Position numbers and translations under genes: made by a program. The notes beneath the pieces are model-generated. The model had not been told where the DNA came from. It saw nothing but the letters and a program-made list of their open reading frames with translations, and searched no databases. Below are positions 19,643 to 30,769 of a DNA stretch of 46,192 nucleotides, one piece after another. The stretch is from Acidimicrobiia bacterium (GTDB lineage Bacteria > Actinomycetota > Acidimicrobiia > Acidimicrobiales > Poriferisodalaceae): the NCBI GenBank assembly GCA_022826045.1, contig JAJDVQ010000090.1, positions 1 to 46,192 of the forward strand, read 5' to 3'. Position 1 is the first letter of the stretch. Each line of letters opens with the position of its first letter.

Positions 19643-20179
19643 TCAGTTGCCCACCCGCTCGATGTAGTCCTCGATCAACTGTGCATGCGCCGCCTCGTCG
19701 ATGCTGGCCATCACCACCTGCTCGGCGGCACCCACCGCGATCGAGGTGATGTCGGCCCGCACCTCGGCCATGGCCCGCTCACGGGCGGCGTCGATGTCGG
19801 CTTCGGCCTGCGCCCGCCGCTCGGCGATCTCGGGCTCGATGGCAGCAAGCCGCTCCTGGCGGACTTCCTCGGCCTGTGCGCGAGCCTCCTCGATGATGCG
19901 CGCCGCTTCCGCGTTGGCCTCGGCCAGACGGGCGTCGTAGGACGCACGCAGCTCCTCGGCTTCGGTCTTGGCGGTGGCTGCGGCGTCGAGATCGCCCTGG
20001 ATGCGCTCGGTGCGCGCCTCCATCGCCCGCCTGATCGGCGGCAGCGCGAACTTCCACATCACGATCAGGAGAATGAAGAACGCAATCGACCCCCAGACCA
20101 CCTCGAACAGTTCGGGGATGATCGGGTTGGAGGATTCGCCCTCGGACGCCGCGAGCAGGCCGGATGCCAGTGCGTTCAC
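19643..20179 (-). CDS. atpF: ATP synthase F0 subunit b
   Basis: Peripheral stalk subunit. The 178-residue protein has a short periplasmic N-terminus, one transmembrane helix near 29-46 (WGSIAFFILLIVMWKFA), then a long Ala/Glu/Arg-rich coiled coil (about 50-150) and a C-terminal delta-binding segment. It lies nine bases after atpE. Confidence 0.94.
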   Translation of the reverse strand: MNALASGLLAASEGESSNPIIPELFEVVWGSIAFFILLIVMWKFALPPIRRAMEARTERIQGDLDAAATAKTEAEELRASYDARLAEANAEAARIIEEARAQAEEVRQERLAAIEPEIAERRAQAEADIDAARERAMAEVRADITSIAVGAAEQVVMASIDEAAHAQLIEDYIERVGN

Positions 20180-20188
20180 TGCCGCCTC

Positions 20189-21364
<1,176 letters not shown>

Positions 21365-21368
<4 letters not shown>

Positions 21369-21802
21369 TTCTGCTCCTTGCCGGGACGTTGGAGATCGAG
21401 GCCTGGGGCTGCGAGCCGCAGGGAAACATAGCGGATCTCCCACGCAAGCAGACCGAGATGGCTCGCGACGATGGTGATCGCGAGAGGCACAGGCTCGAAG
21501 AAGCTGAGCTGACTGGCCCCCAGAACGATGCCGGCGAGCACCGCGAGCCGCACGATGAAGCCGCCCAGCGTGGCCCCCATGAGCGCAACCGGCGATGTGC
21601 GCGCGCCCCATGCCATCAGCGCCGCGGCGGCTGCAAGATTGCCGATGACCAGCATGTAGCCGAGTCCCGACGACAGCGCCCCGCCCAGTCCCCAGATGAA
21701 CCCGCTGGCGACTACCCAGGCAGGAAACACCCACAGACTGCGGCGCGCCATGTCGAACGCAAGGTCGCGCTCAGGAGAGCGTTCGGCGACAGCGGAGCTC
21801 AC
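21365..21802 (-). CDS. ATP synthase subunit I-like membrane protein
   Basis: A 145-residue protein with about four hydrophobic helices (FPAWVVASGFIWGLGGAL, GYMLVIGNLAAAAALMAW, ALMGATLGGFIVRLAVLAGIV, and a last one near 105-125). Helix content, length and place just before atpB match AtpI, a c-ring assembly and Mg2+-related factor. Overlaps both neighbours by four bases. Confidence 0.75.
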
Positions 21803-22164
21803 GCTGCCGCCGGCGGAGTGTGTTCGGAGGGCTCCGAGGCGTCGAGCGACACGCCGGTCGGCAGCGATGCGGGCTCGTCGAGGTCGTTGTCGCGCTCGAT
21901 GCCCCGCCGCTCGGCGGGACGGCTCGCAGCCAGCTCTTGCTCATGGACCTGCATGCGCTCGGCGTAGCGATACCACTCCACCATGAGTTTCACGATGAAC
22001 GCGGTCATGCCGAAGCTCAGCGCGAGCCATGGCCACGTACCCCACCAGCGATCCAAGCCGAACCCCGCCGCCGCAAACACAGCCGGCGTCATCACGATCT
22101 CGATGGCCTTGGCCAGACCGTCCTCGCTGCCGTTGCTGACGACGGGGCCGCGTGCCATGCGCAC
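21799..22164 (-). CDS. AtpZ/AtpI-like small membrane protein
   Basis: A 121-residue protein with two hydrophobic helices at about 25-40 (ATP-synthase-associated GFGLDRWWGTWPWLALSFG pattern) and 44-62, then a charged, acidic C-terminal half. The GLDRWWGTWPW stretch is typical of the AtpZ/AtpQ family found at the head of atp operons. An alternative ATG lies at 22158. It follows glyA by 12 bases. Confidence 0.75.
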   Translation of the reverse strand: MRMARGPVVSNGSEDGLAKAIEIVMTPAVFAAAGFGLDRWWGTWPWLALSFGMTAFIVKLMVEWYRYAERMQVHEQELAASRPAERRGIERDNDLDEPASLPTGVSLDASEPSEHTPPAAA

Positions 22165-22176
22165 AGGCTACGAGCG

Positions 22177-23445
22177 TCAGCGGTCGTAGGGCGGGTGGCC
22201 GGCGCAGAGCTCGGCGACCTCGGCGCGCACCTGGGCGATGACGGTCTCGTCGTCGGGGGTGCGCAGCACGCGCGCGGTGAATTCGGCGATCTTCGCCATC
22301 TCGTCTGGCCCCATGCCCTGGGTGGTGACCGACGGGGTGCCCATGCGCAAGCCGCTCGTCACGAAGGGCGAACGGGGGTCGTCGGGGATGGCGTTGCGGT
22401 TCAGCGTGATGCCGGCCGCGTCGAGCGCCTCCTGGGCCACCTTGCCCGTCAGTTCGGCGTCGAAGGTGCGCAGGTCGATCAGCAGCAGGTGGTTGTCGGT
22501 ACCGCCGGAGACCAAACGGAAGCCGTGATTGCCCAGCGCGTCGGCCAGCGCCGCGGCGTTGGCGACGATGCGCGCCTGGTAGTCAGCGAACTCAGGACGG
22601 GCAGCCTCGGCAAACCCCACTGCCTTGGCCGCAACCGCATGATCGAGCGGCCCGCCCTGGCTGCCCGGAAACACCGCCGAGTCGATGCGCTTGGCATATT
22701 CCTGTGTGGACAGGATCGCTCCGCCGCGCGGCCCGCGCATCGTCTTGTGGGTGGTGAACGTGACGATGTCGGCGAACGGGACCGGATTCGGGTGCACCCC
22801 TCCCACGATCAGCCCGGCGATGTGCGCTGCGTCGAACATGAACACCGCGCCGGTCTCGTCGCAGATCTCACGGAACGGTGCCGGGTCGATGCGGCGGGGA
22901 TAGGCCGTGGCGCCGGCCACGATCAGCTTGGGCCGGTGCTCACGAGCCAGCCCGGCCATGGCCTCGTAGTCGATGCGCTCGTCGCTGCGAGTCAGCCCGT
23001 AGCTGACGAAGTTGTAGAGCTTGCCGCTGGCATTCACCGGCGATCCATGGGTGAGGTGACCGCCATGATCCAGGCTCATGCCCATCACGGTGTCGCCGAT
23101 GTCGAGCAGCGCGAGGTACACCGCTGCGTTGGCCTGCGATCCCGAATGGGGCTGCACGTTGGCGTGCTCTGCGCCGAAGAGCGCCTTCACCCGGTCGATG
23201 GCGAGCTGCTCGGCGGTGTCGGCATTGGCGTTGCCGCCGTAGTAGCGGCGGCGCGGGTAGCCCTCGCTGTACTTGTTGGTGAGCACGCTGCCCGTGGCCG
23301 CCATGACTGCGGGCGAGGCGAAGTTCTCCGAGGCGATGAGCTGGATCGTCGTCATCTGGCGCTCGAGCTCGGCTGCAAGCACGGCATCGATCTCGGGATC
23401 GCCGAGCGGTGCCCAGCTCGCTTCGGTAGGGTGCGTTCGGGTCAT
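22177..23445 (-). CDS. glyA: serine hydroxymethyltransferase
   Basis: PLP enzyme interconverting serine and glycine with tetrahydrofolate, the main one-carbon source. The 422-residue protein has [11 protein letters not shown], the YYGGN loop and the PLP lysine K234 in [12 protein letters not shown]. The start at 23445 has AAGGAG about ten bases upstream. It lies between rpiB and the atp genes, where mycobacteria carry wecA. Confidence 0.96.
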   Translation of the reverse strand: MTRTHPTEASWAPLGDPEIDAVLAAELERQMTTIQLIASENFASPAVMAATGSVLTNKYSEGYPRRRYYGGNANADTAEQLAIDRVKALFGAEHANVQPHSGSQANAAVYLALLDIGDTVMGMSLDHGGHLTHGSPVNASGKLYNFVSYGLTRSDERIDYEAMAGLAREHRPKLIVAGATAYPRRIDPAPFREICDETGAVFMFDAAHIAGLIVGGVHPNPVPFADIVTFTTHKTMRGPRGGAILSTQEYAKRIDSAVFPGSQGGPLDHAVAAKAVGFAEAARPEFADYQARIVANAAALADALGNHGFRLVSGGTDNHLLLIDLRTFDAELTGKVAQEALDAAGITLNRNAIPDDPRSPFVTSGLRMGTPSVTTQGMGPDEMAKIAEFTARVLRTPDDETVIAQVRAEVAELCAGHPPYDR

Positions 23446-23498
23446 GAAGCTGTGTCTCCTTACAGCGCCCGTGGGCGCCCTCGGAGGTCGGGGCGGTT

Positions 23499-23972
23499 TC
23501 AGCGCCGGCCCAGTGCGTCGATCTTGTCCACCCGTCGCTGATGCCGTCCGCCTTCGAATGCGGCTGCGAGGTACGCATCGAGCGCCGCTACCGCGCCGCC
23601 GGGATCCAGCAGACGGGCGCCGAGGCAGATCACGTTGGCGTCGTTGTGCTCGCGGGCGAGCCGGGCTGATGTCTCGTCGTGCACGGTGGCGGCACGGATG
23701 CCGGCCACCTTGCTGGCCGCCATCGCGATGCCGATGCCGCTGCCGCACACGGCCACACCGAAGTCTGCGGTGCGATTCGCCACCGCCTCGCCGACGGCCT
23801 CGCCGAAATCGGGGTAGTCGACCGACTCCGGGCCGTTGGTGCCCAGGTCGACCACCTCGTATCCGCTGCCGCGCAAGTGCTGCGCCAAGCGGTCTTTGAG
23901 TTCCCAGCCGGCGTGATCGGCAGCGAGCGCGATGACGACCTCGTTCGGGGTGGACGAGTTGCCCTGTGCCAC
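23499..23972 (-). CDS. rpiB: ribose-5-phosphate isomerase B
   Basis: Interconverts ribose-5-phosphate and ribulose-5-phosphate in the pentose phosphate pathway. The 157-residue protein shows [25 protein letters not shown], the catalytic Cys in [15 protein letters not shown] and the phosphate-contacting [17 protein letters not shown]. It begins 29 bases after the PrmC-TsaC gene and leads directly into glyA. Confidence 0.94.
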   Translation of the reverse strand: MAQGNSSTPNEVVIALAADHAGWELKDRLAQHLRGSGYEVVDLGTNGPESVDYPDFGEAVGEAVANRTADFGVAVCGSGIGIAMAASKVAGIRAATVHDETSARLAREHNDANVICLGARLLDPGGAVAALDAYLAAAFEGGRHQRRVDKIDALGRR

Positions 23973-24001
23973 GGCGTCAGTCTCGCAGCGCTTGTCGCCG
24001 C

Positions 24002-25581
24002 TCAGGTGCCGGTTTCGGTCGGAATTTCGGGGAATTCCAGCGCTTCGGCGGGCACGGCACCGGCTCGCAGCACGATCGGCGTGTCTCCCGTCACATCCAC
24101 GACAGTGGAAGCAGTCTCTCCCGCTGCGCGTCCGCGGATGACCCGCCCGGGCACCGTCGTCTCGCCCGGGCGAGCGGCCAGGTGCGTCGCTGCCTCGGAC
24201 GCATCGGCCGGCGTGGGCAGGCCGTGGCGGTTTGCGCTGGTGCCGGTGACCGGCCCGACGTCGTCGATGAGCCAGCGCAGCCAGCCCAGCGCCGGTGCGC
24301 GGACGCCCAGCGTCTCGCGGCCGTGCAGCGGGTCGGACCCGCCCCGGCGTTTCGCAACTAGCGTCAGGCCGCCGGGCCAGTGCTGCTGGGCCAGCGCGCG
24401 GGCGGCCGGGCTCAGCTCGACCAGCTCATCGGCCTGCTCCAGCCCCGAGACCAGGATCGGCATCGGCTCCGTGCGAGGACGCTCCTTGGCTTCGCATACC
24501 CGGGCCACGGCCTCGGTGTCGGCGTAGCGAGCCATGATCCCGCAGAGGGTGTCGGTGGGAGCGACCACAAACCCGCCCTCGAGCAGCGTTTCGACGGCAA
24601 GTCCCAGCTCGAGCTCATCGGGCTCAGACTGCGGGCGAGACGCAACCAGCACCCGATCAGAGCCGGCCAGGTCTGGCTCGATGCGCACGTCTTCATAACC
24701 GCGGGCGCTGGCCATGGCGGCGGCCGCCTGCGCCTGCGTCGCCCCGAGCTCCAGCACCAGCAGGCCGCCCGGCGCCAGCCAGCCGCGAGCATCCCGGACC
24801 ACGGTGCGGAGCGCGCTCAGTCCGTCAGGCCCGGCATACAACGCCTCGTGCGGTTCCCAGTCGTCGATCTCGGGAGCCAGCACATCGCCCTCGGCCACGT
24901 ATGGCGGGTTGGATACCACCAGATCGAGCCGTCCCCTCAGAGGCCCTGCGGCGCGGACGTCCGCATGCGGATCCTGAAGCTCAGACAGGGCTTCGAACCA
25001 GTTCCCTTGGTGCAGCGAGACGCGAGTCGCCGCGCTTCCCAGGCCGGCCAGGTTGGCCGCGGCCAGCGCCAGCGCATCGGCGGAGCTGTCGGTGGCGAAC
25101 ACCCGGGCGTGGGGAACCTCGTGCGCAATCGACAAGGCGATCGCGCCACAGCCCGTGCCGAGGTCGGCCACGTTCAACCCCGCGGGATGCCGGTGCCTGA
25201 CCGTTCCGTTGAGCCAGTCGACGGCAATACCAGCTACCACTTCGGTTTCGGGGCGAGGGATGAGCGCCCGCCGATCGGTCGCCAAGTCGAGCTTTCGGAA
25301 TCCCCAGCTGCCCAGCACGTACTGCAGCGGTTCGCCCGCCACCCGACGGGTGGCCATGGCGTCGGCGTGCGCCACCATCCGCACAGTCATCGGCGTCCGC
25401 GGTGCCAGTGCAACCTCGGCGGCACTGGTGCCGCTGGCCTCCGCCGCGATGCGGCGCGCGCTCACTTCGGGCTCGGGCACGCCGGCTGTGGCGAACTGCT
25501 CGCGCAGCCCCCGGTACAGATCGCCCAGCGTCAGCCCGTCCTTGCCCCCCATGTTCCAGCCTGCTGCCGCGTCCGGCCGGC

Positions 25582-25585
<4 letters not shown>
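24002..25585 (-). CDS. prmC: PrmC release-factor glutamine methyltransferase fused to TsaC/Sua5-type threonylcarbamoyl-AMP synthase
   Basis: Two enzymes in one 527-residue chain. Residues about 15-315 are PrmC, which methylates the GGQ glutamine of RF1/RF2: helical N-domain, [18 protein letters not shown]-binding motif and the catalytic NPPY in [12 protein letters not shown]. Residues about 325-515 are a TsaC/YwlC domain that makes threonylcarbamoyl-AMP for tRNA t6[38 protein letters not shown] and [19 protein letters not shown]. In most actinobacteria these are adjacent separate genes (hemK and sua5). The start overlaps the prfA stop by ATGA, so the methyltransferase is coupled to its substrate. 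Confidence 0.92.
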
Positions 25586-26679
<1,094 letters not shown>

Positions 26680-26702
26680 GCGTTCAGGCTAACTGGGGGG
26701 TT

Positions 26703-27797
26703 TCAGGCCGGATCAGGAGCCGCGGTGGACAGCGTGCGCCATTCGTCGTCGATCTCGGCGATCCGTGCAGGATCTCGCAGCCTGACTGCCGTGGATTTGA
26801 TGACTTCATGTGCGTCGCGTCGGGGCAGCGCAATAGTCAACTCGGCGTCGGGGTCGAGGAACAGACGGGCGTCGGCTGCGAACGGCACCACGTCGAGATC
26901 GATGCCGACGCAGACCACCACGATCAGGCGGCGGCCGTCGGGTGTCAGACCGTAGGCCACCGCCGGCGCCGGATCCTTGGGCCCACCACGCGGTACGGGC
27001 GGCGAGGCGGCGCGCAAGCGGCCCGCGTCGACAAGCTCCGGCCGTCGTATGAGCAGCGAGCGAAGCCAGCGAGCCGCACCCATCCGATTGAGCGGATGCG
27101 GCGATGCACCGGGCGAGCGGTGTGTCCGCACCACCTCGGCGACACGGCTGATGGCTTCGGGTGTCGGCTCGTCCGCGTGCAGCAAGGAGAAGACCTCGCG
27201 GTCGTGGGCGCCCACACCCACCTCGATCCGCCACGCTGTCGCAGATTCGTCACCGCCGCGGGGGTCGATATCGCCGATTCGGTCACCGGCGCCGCTGGCC
27301 TCGGCAGCCGGCGCAGCGGCGACGATGCGGGCTACCTCGAGACCCTCCACCTCACCGGTGATGACGCCGTGCTCGACCGCAATCTCGACCCCGGCGCCGG
27401 CGAGCAGCGACACGAGTTCTGGCACGCGCGGCGGGGTCGCCTCAGTCGGCCTCGGCAGCGGCTCAGCAGGCACCGCTGTGTCGCCGCGGATCTGCCACAC
27501 CGCTGGCGGCTGGGTGAAGCAGGCTGCCCGCCTCGCCAGCAGGCCGCTGTGATCGTCGGTGAAGACATGAGCAGCGTCGCACCCGCTGCGAGCTGCCAAT
27601 GCCAGCGCGCCTCCGAGCGCCCGTTGGGGGCGTTCCTGTGCGAGGCACACCACCGCGGACTCGGCACCGGCGGCCACGGCGAGTGCGCCGTCGTCGGTGC
27701 CCGAGACTTCGACCAACTCCACATTGAGCACGCTGCGGGCCAACGCTCGCAGCTTGGCCGCGTGCAGGGCTCGGATGCGATCGGCGTCGAGCGTCAT
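26703..27797 (-). CDS. conserved-looking hypothetical protein between rpmE and prfA
   Basis: I do not recognise this 364-residue protein. It is soluble, with no signal peptide or membrane helix. Two halves can be seen: an alpha/beta-like N-terminal half (residues 1-115) with an ALAVAAGAESAVVCLAQE strand-turn, and a C-terminal half (about 190-364) with a charged helix and strands LIVVVCVGIDLDVVPFA. A Pro/Ala-rich linker joins them. It lies in a conserved translation-termination cluster where mycobacteria have no gene. Codon use and GC are like its neighbours, so it is probably an old lineage-specific gene. Confidence 0.7.
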   Translation of the reverse strand: MTLDADRIRALHAAKLRALARSVLNVELVEVSGTDDGALAVAAGAESAVVCLAQERPQRALGGALALAARSGCDAAHVFTDDHSGLLARRAACFTQPPAVWQIRGDTAVPAEPLPRPTEATPPRVPELVSLLAGAGVEIAVEHGVITGEVEGLEVARIVAAAPAAEASGAGDRIGDIDPRGGDESATAWRIEVGVGAHDREVFSLLHADEPTPEAISRVAEVVRTHRSPGASPHPLNRMGAARWLRSLLIRRPELVDAGRLRAASPPVPRGGPKDPAPAVAYGLTPDGRRLIVVVCVGIDLDVVPFAADARLFLDPDAELTIALPRRDAHEVIKSTAVRLRDPARIAEIDDEWRTLSTAAPDPA

Positions 27798-27890
27798 AGC
27801 GGCTGCCAGCGGTCACGAATTGCCATGTGGCGGCGCTGAGACATGTTCGTTGCTCGCCGCTCCCTGGGGCCGCGTCGTGGCCCGACGGTG

Positions 27891-28151
27891 TCAGCTCCGC
27901 CGCTTGCGCTGGCCGTAGCGGCGCTCGAAGCGTTCGACCCGGCCGGCCGTGTCGACGATCTTCATCTGGCCGGTGAAGAAGGGGTGGCTGGCGCTGGACA
28001 GCTCGACATTAGCCAGCGGGTAGGTGTTGCCGTCGGTCCATTCGATCGTGTCGTTCGTCTCGATCGTGGACTGGGTGAGGAAGGCGAAGTCGGCGCTGGC
28101 GTCGCGGAACACGACGGGCCGGTAGTCGGGATGGAGGTCGCTCTTCATCAT
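27891..28151 (-). CDS. rpmE2: 50S ribosomal protein bL31 type B
   Basis: An 86-residue ribosomal protein. [31 protein letters not shown] and [10 protein letters not shown] are diagnostic of the type B form, which lacks the zinc-binding CxxC and needs no zinc. The second Met (28148) may be the true start. It lies between rho and prfA, as usual for actinobacterial rpmE. Confidence 0.93.
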   Translation of the reverse strand: MMKSDLHPDYRPVVFRDASADFAFLTQSTIETNDTIEWTDGNTYPLANVELSSASHPFFTGQMKIVDTAGRVERFERRYGQRKRRS

Positions 28152-28222
28152 GTTTCCTGCATAGACGGCGTCGGGCGGATCAGCCTAAGAGGATGCTGCG
28201 GCAATCGCATCTGCGGCGCGCC

Positions 28223-29605
28223 TCAGCGGTGGTCGCCGAGGCTGAAGCTGCGGTCGGGGTCGAGCTGGAGCTCGCCGGCCTGCAGCTCGGCGACCTCGGG
28301 CAGCCCGCCGACGAAGGCGATCTCGAGGTTGGCCGCTTCACGCAGCCGCGCCGCTGCGAGGTCGTCGACGGCGTTGCCGGTCGATGTGCGCGCCGTCGCC
28401 ACCATCGTGATGGAGCCGGCGTCTTCCAGGTTCCGGGCGCCGCCGAAGAATCGCAGCGTCGAGGTGATGGCCGCGCCCACCGCATCAGCAGGCTGGTTTC
28501 GCCCGTTGCCGCCCGCCGCATAAGCACGGGCGAGGCGCGTCAAGCCGTCGAAGAGGATCACCACGTCACCTCCGGCCTCGGCCATCCGTTTGGTGCGCTC
28601 GAGCGTCAGCTCGGCCACTGCGAGATGCTCCTCGGGCGGCCGGTCGAACGTGGAGGCCAGGACCTCGCCGGAGGTCTCCAGCCGACGGGTCATCTCGGTG
28701 ACGTCCTCAGGTCGCTCGGAGATCAGCAAGACGATCAGGTGGATGTCGGGATGGCGTTCTCCGATGGCGGCGGCCATGGCGGCCACGAGCGGCGATGCCG
28801 GGCGGGTTCCCTCAGCCGTGAGCAGACCGCGGGTGCCGATGCCGATCGGGGCGCCGGCATCGATTGCTGCAAGCGGCCCGGGCACCTTGGAGTCACCCAG
28901 CAGCAGCGGCTCAGTCGGCAGTACCGGGGTGAGGCTGTCGAACAGCGGCCGGTCGGGCGAATCCGGCGGCGACTCGCCGTTGAGCGTGTCCAGGCGCAGC
29001 AGCGCGGGATTTCGCTCGCTGCGGGCTGCGGGCCGGCTGACGCCAGTGATGCGGTCGCCACGACGCAGGTCGTACTGGCGCACCTGCCTGGCTGCGATGT
29101 ACACGTCATCGGCAGAGGGCAGCGGTCCGTTGGTGCGCAGGAATCCGTATCCCTCGTCGCGCAGGTCGAGCAGGCCGTCGCAGTGGACGGTCTCACCCGC
29201 GATCTGCGCATCGTCGCGCCCGCGGCCGCGCCGACGGCTCCGGCGGTTGCCCTCCTCGGCCACCGGCACGTCCCCGGAAGCATCATTGGCATCCGGCGGA
29301 CGCTCGTCTGGGGAGGTGTCCTGCGAGCCTGCTGTGCGCGGTGCGTCGCCCGAAGCGTCGTCGCCGCCCGAGCTGTCCGCATCGCGTACTGCGGGGATGC
29401 GAGTGCGCGTGGTGACCGCGGGAGCTTCAGCAGCGTCGATCACCGCTTCGGCGGTGCCCTCGGCATCGTGGGGGCCGAGGATGGCGCTGATGATGGTGTT
29501 CTTGCGGGCGCGGGGCGCTACCTCGACGCCGAGAGCCGCAGCAATCTGGAGCAGCTCGTCTCGCTCCTTGGATTCCAGCAAGGCACGATCCGGCGTATCG
29601 GGCAT
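28223..29605 (-). CDS. rho: Rho-family protein with degenerate ATPase site
   Basis: This 460-residue protein occupies the canonical rho locus. Residues 8-44 match the Rho N-terminal helical domain. 50-135 is an acidic then Arg-rich insert. 140-210 is the Rho cold-shock RNA-binding domain (GLLDLRDEGYGFLR, DDVYIAARQVRQYDLRRGD), and LFDSLTP leads into the motor. Normal Rho has A-P-P-K-A-G-K-T as Walker A; here 264-271 reads AEGTRPAS, so the Lys is lost and the Thr is Ser. Glu298 (LISERPEDVTEM) and Asp353 (VVILFDGLTRLARAY) remain. The Q-loop (364-386) and R-loop (420-428) are rewritten, and the arginine-finger segment SGTRKEE and the rest of the C-terminus are missing. It is unlikely to hydrolyse ATP or translocate; an RNA-binding or regulatory role is inferred. 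The frame is intact, with codon use like its neighbours. Confidence 0.85.
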   Translation of the reverse strand: MPDTPDRALLESKERDELLQIAAALGVEVAPRARKNTIISAILGPHDAEGTAEAVIDAAEAPAVTTRTRIPAVRDADSSGGDDASGDAPRTAGSQDTSPDERPPDANDASGDVPVAEEGNRRSRRRGRGRDDAQIAGETVHCDGLLDLRDEGYGFLRTNGPLPSADDVYIAARQVRQYDLRRGDRITGVSRPAARSERNPALLRLDTLNGESPPDSPDRPLFDSLTPVLPTEPLLLGDSKVPGPLAAIDAGAPIGIGTRGLLTAEGTRPASPLVAAMAAAIGERHPDIHLIVLLISERPEDVTEMTRRLETSGEVLASTFDRPPEEHLAVAELTLERTKRMAEAGGDVVILFDGLTRLARAYAAGGNGRNQPADAVGAAITSTLRFFGGARNLEDAGSITMVATARTSTGNAVDDLAAARLREAANLEIAFVGGLPEVAELQAGELQLDPDRSFSLGDHR

Positions 29606-30003
29606 GGCTACCTCAGAGGCTCTGGCGGTGGTGCACAGCCCTCAGCGGGCCGCGAAGCGAGTCTGCGTTGCCTGTAACGGGTTCGGTCACCCGGCACAGC
29701 GATCCGGTCTCATGACGCCTGAGCGAGCCCTTCACTGGCCCGCTCCGCACTGAAGAACCGTCGATCGGCATCGACGCTACCGCCGCCCGATGCGAGCCAC
29801 TACTGAGACGCTGCGACGGCGACGAAATCGCTGACCAGGGTTCGCTTGGCCAGCGCCATTCGACCCCAACGCTCGACGATGCTGTTCACACGCAGCCCGC
29901 ATGTGCATCCCGTGCCAGTTGAGAAGCTGCGGACAGCGCCTCAATCGCGCCGGGCCCGATCAGGGGGCACAGGATTGCTGGCGCTCCGGGAATCTGATCA
30001 ACA
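29606..30003. other. 398-base intergenic region upstream of rho
   Basis: I see no credible gene here. The frame of rho is closed by a stop 13 codons upstream of its ATG. The stretch lies between a VapC-like gene and rho and presumably holds the rho promoter and leader. No clear Shine-Dalgarno precedes the rho ATG. No RNA family is recognisable by eye. Confidence 0.5.
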
Positions 30004-30423
30004 TCAGGGCACGACCTGGAGGGCTCGGCGACGTCCTGGGCCGTAGCGGTAGACGCGGAAATCGCGATCTAGCGAAACCGCTTCGCTGAGGCCGAGTCTC
30101 TCCATGACTGCCCAGCTCGTACGGTCCGAGAGCGAGAAGTCTTGGTCGCCGAACGCGGCGCCGATCCCAGCAGCTACTTCGAGATCAGCGAGCAACGAGA
30201 CCTCGATGCGGGCAATGCCCCCGCGGACTGCATTGACCAACGCCTCAGCCGCGGTTGCATCGTGCCGGCATCGCATGACCGTCCAAGTTTCCTGCAAGAC
30301 GTGATCGGATGTCAGCAGACGACCTCGCCGCTCCCGCAACGCATCGGCGACTCGAACGTGCATGGCCTCCGAGCTGTCCGCCATCGATACCCAGGCAGAG
30401 GTGTCGACGAAGCTGAGTTCCAT
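30004..30423 (-). CDS. vapC: VapC-like PIN-domain ribonuclease toxin
   Basis: A 139-residue PIN protein. The acidic metal-binding set is in place: Asp7 in FVDTSAW, Glu45 in HVLQETW, Asp100 in FSLSDRTSWAVM and Asp119/Asp121 in SLDRDF. Such toxins cleave tRNA or rRNA and stop translation when freed from antitoxin. The start lies three bases after the stop of the ribbon-helix-helix gene. The pair sits between thrC and rho, where thrB is expected in relatives. Confidence 0.88.
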   Translation of the reverse strand: MELSFVDTSAWVSMADSSEAMHVRVADALRERRGRLLTSDHVLQETWTVMRCRHDATAAEALVNAVRGGIARIEVSLLADLEVAAGIGAAFGDQDFSLSDRTSWAVMERLGLSEAVSLDRDFRVYRYGPGRRRALQVVP

Positions 30424-30426
30424 TTC

Positions 30427-30675
30427 TCAGCCTGAGCGTTCGGCTAGCTCTGCCATGACCGCCGCCTCGACAATGCTGCGACCGTCGCGCGCCATGTCGA
30501 ACGGTGCACCCTGCACCATGCCGCAGATCGATTCAAGGTCTCCTTGAGGTGCCGAGGCATCGAGTTCCTTCTCGAAGAGCCTTCTGGCAAATTCAGCGAA
30601 GCTGATGCCGAGTTCCGCAGCGCGCCGTTTCGCTCGGGCGTGCATCTGATCCGGCAGGGTGATGATCGTCCGCAT
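30427..30675 (-). CDS. vapB: VapB-like ribbon-helix-helix antitoxin
   Basis: An 82-residue protein. The N-terminal MRTIITLPDQMHARAKRRAA ... SFAEFARRLFEKEL is a CopG/ribbon-helix-helix DNA-binding domain; the C-terminal half is acidic and should wrap the toxin. It likely represses its own promoter together with VapC, as usual for type II systems. Confidence 0.85.
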   Translation of the reverse strand: MRTIITLPDQMHARAKRRAAELGISFAEFARRLFEKELDASAPQGDLESICGMVQGAPFDMARDGRSIVEAAVMAELAERSG

Positions 30676-30683
30676 AGGATGTC

Positions 30684-30689
30684 ATCATA
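30684..30689 (-). promoter_or_regulatory. putative -10 box of the vapBC operon
   Basis: On the minus strand TATGAT lies eight bases before the vapB ATG (30675), so transcription would start at or next to the start codon and no Shine-Dalgarno is present. The surrounding GATGCTGATGCTATGATGAC contains short repeated GATGCT/GATG units that could be operator half-sites. Confidence 0.45.
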
Positions 30690-30769
30690 GCATCAGCATC
30701 TTGACGTCTCCCAGACGACCGATCACAAGCACGGGGTCCGAGGCCGTCCCGACAGATGTCTCATTCGCT

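Noticed and set aside
23446..23498. glycine or other riboswitch upstream of glyA
   Set aside because: The gap to rpiB is only about 50 bases, mostly taken by the Shine-Dalgarno region; too short for a riboswitch.
28193..29677. 494-residue plus-strand open frame antisense to rho
   Set aside because: It is the complement of the Rho-family gene. It has no recognisable domain and the composition is that of an antisense shadow.
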